Shown here piece after piece: positions 1-8,324 of a stretch of DNA of 23,649 bases. The DNA is from Chara braunii (lineage: Eukaryota > Streptophyta > Charophyceae > Charales > Characeae), in NCBI GenBank assembly GCA_003427395.1, contig BFEA01000684.1, positions 60,596 to 84,244 on the forward strand, in the 5' to 3' direction. How positions within the stretch are numbered: position 1 is the first letter of the stretch; each line of letters begins with the position of its first letter. The notes below the pieces were generated by a model, which worked only from the letters and a program-made list of their open reading frames with translations, was not told the DNA's origin and did no database searches. The position numbers and the translations under genes are program-made.

Positions 1-296
1 TTATCCATTTCTCTGTTGACAATATTAATGCGCCTGGCTTCAATATCTAGTTAGGATCTACGAATTTTGCACGTATTTGGACATAATTTTAGAGTCGTAT
101 TTGGACATAATTTTAGAGTTGATTTGTAGCTAAGAATCTAGCACGATCTTGGAAGTAAATCCTTGCGAATGTGCATTCTCGAGATTTGCGGTATATAGCT
201 CATAGTTCTTTGCCAATAGTGTTTCAATTTTAGAAACATGCCGGTGTTTTCCCGAGTAACAAGGATACTGTACGGGCACAGATTTGCTTAACAAGG
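1..296. other. AT-rich stretch without a recognisable gene
   Basis: No coding region or RNA gene is recognisable here. The only structure seen is the short tandem duplication at 72-119 and a loose repetition of the words AACAAGGATACTG (about 258-270) and AACAAGGACACTGG (about 290-303), the second of which opens the first hairpin-element copy. Confidence 0.5.
72..119. repeat. Perfect 24-bp tandem duplication
   Basis: Positions 72-95 and 96-119 are identical 24-mers beginning CGTATTTGGACATAAT. This is a simple local duplication, most likely replication slippage. No function is suggested. Confidence 0.95.
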
Positions 297-452
297 ACAC
301 TGGACCGGTTTCCAGGAGCCTAAGCTGAGTAATGACCTCAGCGAGTTTCTACCGGGTTGATATGAAGGGGTGTGTTCCCGGGCCCCGGTGGTCTCATTTG
401 GAATGAAAAGTACTATGATTCTCCCAAAAAAAAAAAAAAAAAAAAAAAAAAA
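297..452 (+). repeat. Diverged hairpin-element copy with A27 tail
   Basis: The copy opens with the family word GGACACTGGACC and the first hairpin (CTGGA 300-304 with TCCAG 311-315). The middle box found in other copies (CTCCCCACCAATAGA) is missing; the sequence jumps to GGAGCCT at 315-321. A new hairpin follows (GCTGAG 324-329 with CTCAGC 337-342, 7-nt loop). After about 80 bases of unrelated sequence comes an A tail at 426-452. Membership is inferred from the first hairpin, the GGAGCCT word and the tail, so it is less certain than for the copies at 2437, 13821, 19416 and 23530. Confidence 0.5.
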
Positions 453-913
453 CGGATTTCATCATTTCACGTCAAAGAAAAAGTCTACAAAAAAAAAATG
501 GGGTCTAGAAAACTGGTACATGGACCTCGCAGCGCTAACGCGTCCCTTATGGCACGTGGGCAACGGGGGATCGCGTTGGTGCAGCCGTGAGCATGGCTGT
601 GCCGTGCCAGAGCTTCCTGTGCCGTGCCAGAGCTTGTTGTTGGGGGTGGCGGGAGCGGAGGGGACTTCAGGGCACATGGGTGCCGAAGGGGAAGTCACTT
701 CGAGGAGGTGCTACCGTGCCTCCGCCATAGACTAGTCTTGGCCGACCTCGGTTGGTAATCCTGGATGACCGTGATTGGATGGAGGAAGCTGTGAGGGCGG
801 TCGAAGGGCAGGATCTGCGCGCCGCTTATATCAGAATTGCAACCTGATCAGGGGTGTTGCCCCCTGGTTACAGATATGAAACCTATTCTCATTTCCTTAT
901 GCTGATTGGACAT
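453..913. other. Non-coding stretch; 20-bp tandem repeat
   Basis: An open frame of about 120 codons covers 370-735, but it runs through the A tail (encoding poly-Lys) and has no recognisable domain, so I do not call it a gene. A 20-bp unit (CTGTGCCGTGCCAGAGCTTC) is repeated at 597-616 and 617-635. A short A10 tract lies at 489-498. Confidence 0.5.
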
Positions 914-1850
914 GTGGCTGGCGATATTGATGTTGACAGCTCTCTTCTGCACTGTCGGGTTCACTGTTCTCGTTTCTAATGAGCCATGGCCGGTGATTGG
1001 CGATGCTGAGTTTGCCAGCTTCTTGCTGCACGATGGCTGTTGCTGCCCTTTGGAGGCATCGCAACGTAATACGGTCGCAGGCTGATGATGGGTGCTTATT
1101 GGCGAACCCCAGCATATATTGATGAGGCTGCTGACTTCTTGCGTTGTTCTCCAGCTGGATCGGTGGTCATGATTCTTCAGATCTGATTGGCAACGGAAAT
1201 TGCAGAATCTGATGAGTAATGGTGTGACCATCTTTAGTCTGTTCTACTATAGTTTTTTTGTTATTTTGTTTTCTTTTCTCTTCGAAACACTGTTGTCTAT
1301 AGTTGATTAGATACAACCTAAACGTTTTGGAGAGAGAGAGCTAAAATATTTCACCAATTGGTATGCTTGTTTCTTGTGGCTGGCGATATTGATGTGGACA
1401 GCTCTCTTCTGCACTGTCGGGTTTACTGTTCGCGTTTCTAATGAGCCATGGCCAGTAATTGGCGATGCTGAGTTTGCCAGCTTCTTACTGCACGATGGTT
1501 GTTGCTGCCCTTTGGAAGCATCACAACGTAATACAGTCGCAGGCTGATGATGGGTGTTTATTGGTGAACCCCAGCAGATATTGATGAGGCTGTTGACTTC
1601 TTGCGTTGTTCTCCAGCTGGATCGGTGGTCACGATTCTTCAGATCTGATTGGCAACGGAAATTGCAGAATCTGATGGGCAATGGTGTGACCGTTTTTAGT
1701 TTGCTCTACTATAGGATACTATGATTGTTTTTCGTTATTTTGTTTTCTTTTCTCTTCGAAACACTGTTGTCTATAGTTGATTAGGTACAACCTAAGCGTT
1801 TTGGAGAGAGAGAGCTTAATCATTTCACCGATTAGGTATGCTTGTTTCTT
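914..1850. repeat. Large direct tandem duplication (462 + 475 bp)
   Basis: Unit A spans 914-1375 and unit B 1376-1850. Both start GTGGCTGGCGATATTGATGT and end TATGCTTGTTTCTT. They match nearly base for base. The main difference is about 13 extra bases in unit B near 1712-1725 (GGATACTATGATT). Each unit carries a minus-strand open frame of about 125 codons (848-1231 and 1307-1681). The two frames are similar only because the DNA is duplicated, and I recognise no protein family. The repeat may be a small segmental duplication or part of a satellite that continues elsewhere. Confidence 0.93.
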
Positions 1851-2345
1851 CTTTAGTAATCGTTGGGATGTCGAATGCTTGCTAATTCTTATGGAATCGA
1901 CTGATCTCGACTGTTTGTGATGTGGATTAACCGGGGGTGGTTCTTGTACTAAAATAGAGTTGGTATAGATAGCTTGTTTGGGTCTTTGGGATTCGGTGGA
2001 GTATTAGAGGGTTTGGTTTTTGTTATTCGTTTTTTTGAGACACGTGGGTAGGATAACTAGTAGAATTTGGAGATGAGAAGGAGTTGCTCTTTAGAAGTTT
2101 GGTTTTGCGCTCTGATAGGATTTGATTTTGGGCATGTTTTAATATTAGTAAAAACTGCCGTAGTATGGCTTGAGGATTTCTGGGTTTGGTTGTGGCAAGC
2201 AGTTAGGGTTTGAACAACCTTTGATTGAATTTGTCGGCTGCGGATGGGGACGAGTAGTTAGGGTTTGCGAGTTTTTGGCTGCGGTCAGGGATGGGATTGG
2301 TCGGGAGTGCTTTTCCCAGCCCTGCATGGCTGCAGTTATCTGTGA
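1851..2345. other. AT/GT-rich stretch with two telobox-like words
   Basis: No gene is recognisable. TTAGGGTTT occurs at 2203-2211 and 2258-2266, and a CACGTG G-box word at 2041-2046. In land plants teloboxes and G-boxes occur in promoters of housekeeping and light-regulated genes, but no downstream exon can be pointed to here, so any regulatory role is speculative. Confidence 0.3.
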
Positions 2346-2370
2346 GGGACACCGGACCCGCTTTCCGGCA
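2346..2370 (+). repeat. Fragment of hairpin element (first hairpin only)
   Basis: The word GGGACACCGGACCCGC matches the start of the hairpin family. The stem is CCGGA 2352-2356 with TCCGG 2364-2368 around a 7-nt loop. Other copies have CTGGA/TCCAG or TTGGA/TCCAG, so the second base pair has changed on both sides (T-A to C-G). Nothing of the middle box or the third hairpin follows. Confidence 0.5.
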
Positions 2371-2436
2371 TATAATTCAAGATCACTCAACTTCTCTTGA
2401 TCCAACCTATATCTATTCTGCAATACATTCTGTAAA

Positions 2437-2581
2437 GGGACGTTGGACCCGTTTTCCAGCAGGTGATGCTCCCCACCAATAGACGGAGCCTCACCCTGGG
2501 TGCTAGTGGTGTCTGACCCAGTCAGCACCACTAGCACTGCAGAGGTGTGAGTGTTTAACAAAAAAAAAAAAAAAAAAAAAA
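2437..2581 (+). repeat. Hairpin element, best-formed copy, with A22 tail
   Basis: An A-tailed element of about 145 bp with three hairpins. Hairpin 1 pairs 2442-2447 with 2455-2460 (loop CCCGTTT). Hairpin 2 pairs GCTCC (2468-2472) with GGAGC around the box CCACCAATAGAC. Hairpin 3 is GTGCTAGTGGTG at 2500-2511 perfectly paired with CACCACTAGCAC at 2526-2537, extended by CTGA/TCAG inside and a looser CACC-CTG/CAG-A-GGTG basal stem outside. The A tail runs 2560-2581. No tRNA-type A and B boxes are visible. The form (short, non-coding, A-tailed, dispersed) is that of a non-autonomous retroposon, but no clear target-site duplication was found. I do not recognise it as a known RNA family. Confidence 0.8.
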
Positions 2582-3194
2582 GACCTTTATATAATAAAAA
2601 AAAAGTCTACAAATTTAGTACAAAATCTAATAGGTTATTCTCCTGTATTTCGGTATCATTAGATTCACAATACATCAAAGGCAGAGCTCCGTCCCACCAT
2701 GCCACACGTGATAGAAAGCTCAGCGTTGGGAAAACTCAACGCTGTAGGTGGGACCAGACCCCTGGGCTTAATTTTTTTTAATGAAAAAAAGCCCTGGGCT
2801 TGTCACCAGTCCATAGAGGGGGTCCCTGTTAACCGCTTGTTCGGGACAGCTTACAGACCTGTCACCGATAGGGCAGAATACAGCGAGGGGGAAAGAAGAT
2901 ACTGGAGAGGGGCCACTGCCGGCCCGGGTTGGGAGCGGCTGCGGCGGAAAGAGTGGGTGGATCGGAGGCACAGTCAGCACAGATCAGGGCTGGGGTGACC
3001 TCAGAGACGTGACAGACCCCATCACCCACCAGGGGGGGAACACTGCTCGCGCTTGAAACTGGAGACCGCCATTGTCTCTAACGGCGTGGGTGTGTGACGA
3101 AGGTGCGGGGAAGGAGTACTCGGTCAACTCTGAAGGTGGAATCGGATCGGCGACAACCACAACTGCCAATATACGAAGACGTCAAGTAGCGGCA
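2582..3194. other. Stretch between hairpin element and LINE, two inverted repeats
   Basis: No gene is supported. A perfect hairpin CAGCGTTG (2721-2728) with CAACGCTG (2737-2744) has an 8-nt loop. CCCTGGGCTT is repeated either side of a T-run and an A-run (about 2760-2800). From about 2990 the sequence becomes GC-rich and may already be the LINE 5' untranslated region. The LINE 5' end cannot be fixed because no target-site duplication was found. Confidence 0.4.
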
Positions 3195-3616
3195 CCAGAC
3201 ACGACGACCTCCGCACATTGGTGATACCTGGCCAACCCCTTGCCCCTCTCCCTCCTGCCCCCAGACACGACGACCTCTGCACACTGGTGATATCTGGCCG
3301 ACCCCTTGCCCCTGACATGTTGTCCCCTCCTCGCCCCCGTCAGATTGTTCCGCTCACCCTCCCTCCTTCCCCGCTCGCTCATCTACCCTGCCCCCTTCCA
3401 CCCTCCCGACTCGCTAAACCATCATGTCCTCCCCTCCGCCACATTGACTCGCTCTCCCTCCTTCCTTCTTGACTCGCCCAGTCCAGCCTACCTCCCACCC
3501 AATCCGTCCTGGATCCCCGCCGCGTCTCCTCCCCCCCGATAAGTTCTTGCCGTTCCCCTGCCCTGCTTGGCTCCCAGTTTGAGTAACCTTCGCGCCTGGG
3601 ATCAGATGGGCCTGGG
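3195..3616 (+). repeat. LINE 5' region: 66-bp tandem repeat and pyrimidine tract
   Basis: A unit starting CCAGACACGACGACCT occurs at 3195-3260 and, slightly diverged and truncated, at 3261-3312. A C/T-rich tract follows to about 3540. Short tandem monomers upstream of ORF1 recall the promoter monomers of some L1 families, but promoter activity is only inferred. A tiny upstream ORF (ATG 3606, stop TGA 3618-3620) overlaps the ORF1 start codon. Confidence 0.55.
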
Positions 3617-5086
3617 ATGAAGATGACCACCATAACTTCATCCTCTTGGCCGCCTCTCACGGTCGCAAAAAACAACGACTCCAAAAAAGGAAAAGATAAA
3701 TATGGGCACGATGCACACGATGCGAGACCGAAAGACAAGGTCGCAGCCTCAGGATCTCAACACAATGGCATGAATCCAGACAAAGCAAGACACGTGGACA
3801 CGTGGAAGGACAAAGTTGCTGCATCTGGACCGCACCACAACGCTGGGCCCTCTTCCCTGGGGCCTACCAACAAACCGCCCCCACAGCTTCTCCGTGCACT
3901 CTCTGCTCCCGCACAATCGAACGCTCAAAGGGATTCGCTCCTCGATTCGATAGCTCCACTGAAGAGTCATCTTATACAACAGTTGTATGTGGAGCCTGAG
4001 AGGAAATTCCAAGTCAGGGACGGCTACATCTATCCACACTCGGTCTTCCCTGCCCAGGCAAGGATCACAAGAGATCTGATCTACTCACATAGAGCAATAC
4101 AATTCCGATTCCTGCCGTGCCAGTCGAATTTTCCCATTAATGAAAAGATTAAATGGATCAGCGACAGATTGGCGAAGATTAAGCCAGACCGCCAACTGGT
4201 GCATGATCACTTCCTCATCGAAGTGGATAATGCAGAATGCATCACGGTCCTGGCCCTGTACTCGACTGACAAACAACTTCTCCTCAGAAACAGAATGTTG
4301 CACTTCCGTGGTGAAACAATGCAGGTGGCGGCATGGTCCCCGGCCAACCCGCAATCTGCAGATGAGCGCAGGGAGCACCTCATGAAAGCCAACTTTTGGG
4401 TTGAATTCAGGTTCGCCCCCGTGTCCGTTCAGGGTGCGATCCTCACAGATCTGGAAAACATCGCCCACGTCAAGGGATACATCACGGACCTCCCCATGTT
4501 TCTGAGCAAACGAGACGACTCGCTGCTGGTGGCGGTAGACTGGGATGAGTCCTACCCCTTCCCCCTCAATGACGAGTGGAGATACTCCCACGGAGGGAAG
4601 GAGTTCTCCGTCCCCGTCAGCCACAAGCAAGATCCGCGGTGTTATGCATGTAAGGATAGGGGGCACCTGTGTACTGACGATACATGCCCAAATAACACCA
4701 AAACGAGAATAAAGGGCCTTGTGACTCCCCACCCCACAGACGAGGAAAGATGGTTCCCGGAAGAAAGAGAACTCGAGGGCTGGATGCTCCATGTTTACGC
4801 AGACGGCAGCCCAGGCATGTGGCAGTGGCAAGGGAAGACCCAGCCAAAACTCTTCCCCTCAGGGGCCAGAGTTGTTGTAAGCAAGGACCTCAAACAGAAA
4901 GGAGAAAGGCGGACTGCCCCGGAGGCGCCACAGCAACGGAACGGCCTCAAACGGGCAAACCACCACGGCAGGGCAGAAGGCGACAGCCGACACCCGCTAC
5001 ACTGCACACGGGGACAAAAGTACAAACCCAAGCAAAATGGGCAACCAGCTGATCCCTCCCCCCGACAGCCAGATCACGAGAACTAA
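3617..5086 (+). pseudogene. LINE ORF1, N-terminal part: RNA-binding-like domain and zinc knuckle
   Basis: This is the nucleic-acid-binding protein expected to coat LINE RNA. The first 489 codons read openly from ATG 3617. Residues 1-110 are Lys/Ser/His-rich and look disordered. Residues about 120-330 have the pattern of the RRM-like (DUF4283-type) region of plant LINE ORF1 proteins, an assignment by pattern only. A zinc-knuckle-like motif follows: Cys342, Cys345, His350, Cys357, spaced CX2CX4HX6C rather than CX4C at the end, with Cys352 as an alternative ligand. The rest is basic. The TAA at 5084-5086 is probably a nonsense mutation, since the same frame continues open to 5758 with matching composition. 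A five-codon uORF (3606-3620) overlaps the start as ATGA. Confidence 0.8.
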
Positions 5087-5758
5087 GCTCCTGGACAACA
5101 AATCCAGGGTGTAATGGCAGATGCCCAGGACAAACAAGCCCGTGGGTTCTCCCCGCTGAAGACAAAGACCGGATGTGGATCTGAGCCTCCTTCTCATGAC
5201 ACCCGGCAGCAGGGACAAGAAGCTCACGAAACCTTGGGACCTGGACAACAATGTAAGGGTGCAATGGAAGTTACTCAGGATAAACAGACTTGTGCGTCCT
5301 CCCGGTCGAAGGCAAAGACAAAATGTAGGACTCAGTCTGCTTCTCACAAAACCCAGCAGCTTCAACAAGTGGATCATGCTTCCCCCCGACAGAACTTGGC
5401 AGAACATGAGAAATTGGGGCCGGATCAGCAAACTCAAATCACACTGCTGGCTACACATGATCAGCAGACTGTTGCGCTCCCTGCGCAGCATGAGAAATTG
5501 GGGCCGGATCAACAAACTCAAGTCACACTGCTGGCTACACATGATCAGCAGACTGTTTGGCTCCCTGCGCAGAAGGCTCACACCAAAACTGGGGATCGCT
5601 CCCCCAGTGAGCAGGCCACGGGTCCAATGGCAGCTACGTTGCCGAAACAGCAGACCTCGCTCACACTGCGGCCTGCACGTGAAAAACTGGGTTCCCGATG
5701 CAAAAGCTACACCCGGAAGGATCACGACGGCCGCCCCCCGACCCCCGCCAATCAGTGA
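5087..5758 (+). pseudogene. LINE ORF1 continuation: internal repeat region
   Basis: This segment is in the same frame as 3617-5086, separated only by the TAA. It is a polar, Gln/Thr/Lys-rich region built of degenerate repeats. The clearest are two 28-residue units (5405-5488 and 5489-5572) containing EKLGPDQQTQ and LLATHDQQTV. Looser relatives start with PGQQ near 5095 and 5240, and a last one ends REKLG near 5690. At about 5700 coding sense moves to another frame (5698-7467), so an indel lies near 5700. No enzymatic motif is visible. A spacer or multivalent binding role is a guess. Confidence 0.65.
5405..5572 (+). repeat. 84-bp in-frame tandem repeat in ORF1
   Basis: Two adjacent 84-bp copies, 5405-5488 and 5489-5572, differ at only a few positions. 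The period is a multiple of three, so the repeat adds exactly 28 residues and keeps the frame. Confidence 0.92.
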
Positions 5759-7467
5759 AGCGACAGCCTGAGAAAACCCGACAACAGCCCCCTGCACAGG
5801 ACGCACAGCAGACGGGGATGAGTGCGAAAGCGCCGTCGAAGGTAGTCTCGAAAGTCACAGGGGAGATTAAATTCGTGTTGCATGAGCCTCCCCAACAACC
5901 TGGAACTGCTGATGCTGACCGACTGCATCGCTTGAAGACTGAGGCTGATGAGGCCGAAAGGGCCATAGCTGCTACACAACCGTTGACTGTGGGCCACCTG
6001 GCCAGCACCGTAGGCGGGAACGACAGTCCTCTTCCCCCCCCATGCAAATCGTCTACAGCACGGGGGACCGACGACGAAACCACTAAGAACCCAAAGTCGC
6101 ATCAAGTGTGGCAGACAGTGAGCTCCCTCCTTAATAAGATTAAGGAAGTAGCCCTGCCACGACCCAAGCAGCCCCAGAACACCGCGCTGATACTGCCCCC
6201 CCCCGGGTACTCGGGCCAGCAAACGGTCGTCCCCCAAGATGGCCCGCCCGGTGTCTCCCTCGATTCGGTTCGACCACTGGGAGAACAATGTGAGCAATTG
6301 CAACAGCCGCAGCAAATGGAACTCATGATAGACGGCACTGATCTGAACCACGACGAGCAACACAACTCCTTACGAATGGGGCAGCCAGCGAGTCTGTGCC
6401 TGCACCCCGTGCCACCCCCCCACCAGGGAGGCAATGGCATACTGCTAACGGACCACGAAGAAATGCAGAGCATGGGGATGCAACCGGGTCAGCAGGGCCA
6501 ACAGCAGACTCCCTGCCCGGAGCGCTCAGCAATCCGACCTGAGCTCGCGCACCAGACGGACCCCCACCAGCGGACCCCCCAGCACCATTGCCTTGAGCAG
6601 CCGCAAGCAATGGAACTGAAAACCCAAGATGTATCGCTGGCGGCCCCCCCGATGCATGGGCATCATCAGATCCGCCAGCATGTACAGCAGGAACAGCAGG
6701 ACCTGATGATGAAGCACACTGCGCACCAACAGCAACCGCAGCAAGCTCAACATCAGCAGCAGCAACAGTCAATGACACCCCATCCACAATATCATCAGCA
6801 ACAACGTCCGCTGCAAATCGACTATGAACAGCAATTTCGAGTGCTGCTGAACGCTCAGCTGGCCCAATACCAGCACCAGCAACAGCAAGACAGAATCGCA
6901 CTCCAACAGCAGATCTTGCAGCATCTGCAACTGCAATGGCAACAACAATTATGCTGCCAACAAGAACAGGTCCTTCTCCAACAGCAGCAGCAACTGCAAT
7001 GGCTATGGCAGCAAGAGGCGAACAGGCAAAATGACCAACAGCAACAGCAACAGGGCAATCCCAACTTCCCCCTTGCTGCGCTTCCGGACTGGTACGAAGA
7101 ACCGCCGAAGCCCCAGGACATGGACACGTCCTCCCCCCCTGCAGAAGGCCTGCTGGATGAGCAGCAACGGGCCCCCCTGGAAGACACGGAGATGGAGGCA
7201 GTTCAGCCCATGTCTGCGCCACCGCTGCTGCCAGATCCGCCCCCTCTCTCCGCTGACGACGAAGTCCAACAAAAACTGGCCTTTTTAACCGAATGGACAC
7301 TCACCAAAATATTCTCGCTCACAGATGAGAGACCGGGCGACAGGCTCAGCAACAAGCATCGGGGAGAGGCCAAGAGGGTCCTCATGTATAGCCTCCGAGT
7401 CCTGGTCACAGTGGAAAATACCACACTGTCGCCGCCATTGACTGGATGGAGGTGGGGGCAGCCATAG
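5698..7467 (+). pseudogene. LINE ORF1 continuation: long Gln-rich segment
   Basis: An open frame of nearly 590 codons whose central part (about 6290-7060) is dominated by CAG/CAA glutamine codons with His, Pro and Leu. It is a low-complexity, prion-like or coiled-coil-prone sequence. Before it lies a Lys/Pro-rich stretch; after it an acidic Pro-rich stretch, then a helical-looking segment from about 7255. Coding sense leaves this frame at about 7430, where the next frame (from 7446) takes over. Gln-rich stretches can drive self-association, so a role in assembling ribonucleoprotein particles is plausible but inferred. Long antisense open frames over this region are shadows of the CAG bias. 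Confidence 0.65.
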
Positions 7468-8324
7468 TCCTTGCGGTGAATGATTTTTTGGACAAAATTG
7501 AGAATTACGCTAAGGCACTGTTCGACAGTGATAGTGGCAATAACAACCATGCCCACACAGCATCTTCCGAGGAAGCCTTCTTTCACGAAGGGCTGGCCTG
7601 GCCCAAGCAGCTCGTACAGGAACTTTGTAATACACTACACTCCATTCCACTGCGGACGGACGACCAGCCGCAATCCAGTGTTGTCCATCACTTTTCGGGC
7701 TGCTCTGACGGAAGTGACCAGCGACACTTGCATTCTCCTCCAGCCAGCCCAACTGCAGCTTCAACCGGTTGTCTGCCCGCCGCCCCTGCCCGCTGATGAG
7801 CCGCGCCGAGTGGATGACGACCACTGGAATAACGCTGTCACACATGACACATATGCGATCGCTCCCCCCATTCCCCCCTCTCCAGGGATCATTGACATCA
7901 GTTGGGATGATGAGGAGGACATTCTGTCCGAAGATGAAGACGGTGCTGGCCCTGCCCCGCCCCCCAAGAAACTGAGACAACTGGTGAGACTGCAAGAGGA
8001 TGGCAGCGCCCCTGTGGTGATGCCACCGGGGGTAGTCATTCTCCCTCTCACCAGAGTGAAAAAAGCAGGACACTGGGTGCTTGGTCTCAGACCACCATCA
8101 CAGGAGACCTCATTGCACTCACTGCCTCCCGATGGCCTGACGCTGGAAGGCTGGCGGGGCAACTCCTCAGTGGCAGTCATTCTCAAAAGACTCAAATACT
8201 GGGCCCGTGACACGGGTACGGAAGGGGTGTTGGGGGTCGTCCTCTGCCACGACCCCCGTCTCCCCCCGTCTTCCCTAGAATCAGAAAACCCCCCCAATGG
8301 GTGGCGCGGCTGGTCACACCAGAT
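7446..8324 (+). pseudogene. LINE ORF1 C-terminal region, two frames
   Basis: Frame 3 carries about 7440-7660 (helical, with EVGAAIVLAVNDFLDKIEN near its start). Coding sense then moves to frame 1 until about 8320, through a Pro-rich linker, an acidic patch (DISWDDEEDILSEDED) and a folded-looking stretch with KKAGHWVLGL and SVAVILKRLKYWARDTG. I recognise no domain. It either completes a giant ORF1 or is a separate middle ORF; the frameshifts prevent a decision. Composition is continuous with the Gln/Pro-rich part and unlike the endonuclease that follows. Confidence 0.5.

Noticed and set aside
370-735. Overlapping open frames across the A27 tract
   Set aside because: They read through a poly(A) tail as poly-Lys and have no recognisable domain.
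1208-1288. CTGATGAG and a later CGAAAC as a possible ribozyme
   Set aside because: The two words are about 70 bp apart without a convincing stem II, and the second tandem unit reads CTGATGGG.
2582-2596. Possible LINE target-site duplication from similar words after the A tracts at 2581 (GACCTTTATA) and 13967 (GACTTTGGTA)
   Set aside because: The match is too short and imperfect, and both words lie after an A tract rather than one before the 5' end.
4085-4831. Long minus-strand open frame (248 codons)
   Set aside because: It is antisense to the well-supported ORF1 RNA-binding and zinc-knuckle region and shows no domain.
4997-5806. Minus-strand open frame of 269 codons
   Set aside because: It is the shadow of the ORF1 repeat region; its internal repetition mirrors the 84-bp repeat.
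5945-5964. Hammerhead-ribozyme lookalike CTGATGA followed by GGCCGAAAGGGCC
   Set aside because: The first core strand and a stem II with a GAAA loop are present, but the required GAAA strand after stem II is missing (ATAG instead), and the sequence lies in the coding frame of ORF1.
6323-7300. Minus-strand open frame of 325 codons, Ala/Val-rich
   Set aside because: It is a shadow of the CAG/CAA-rich glutamine region, which leaves few antisense stops.
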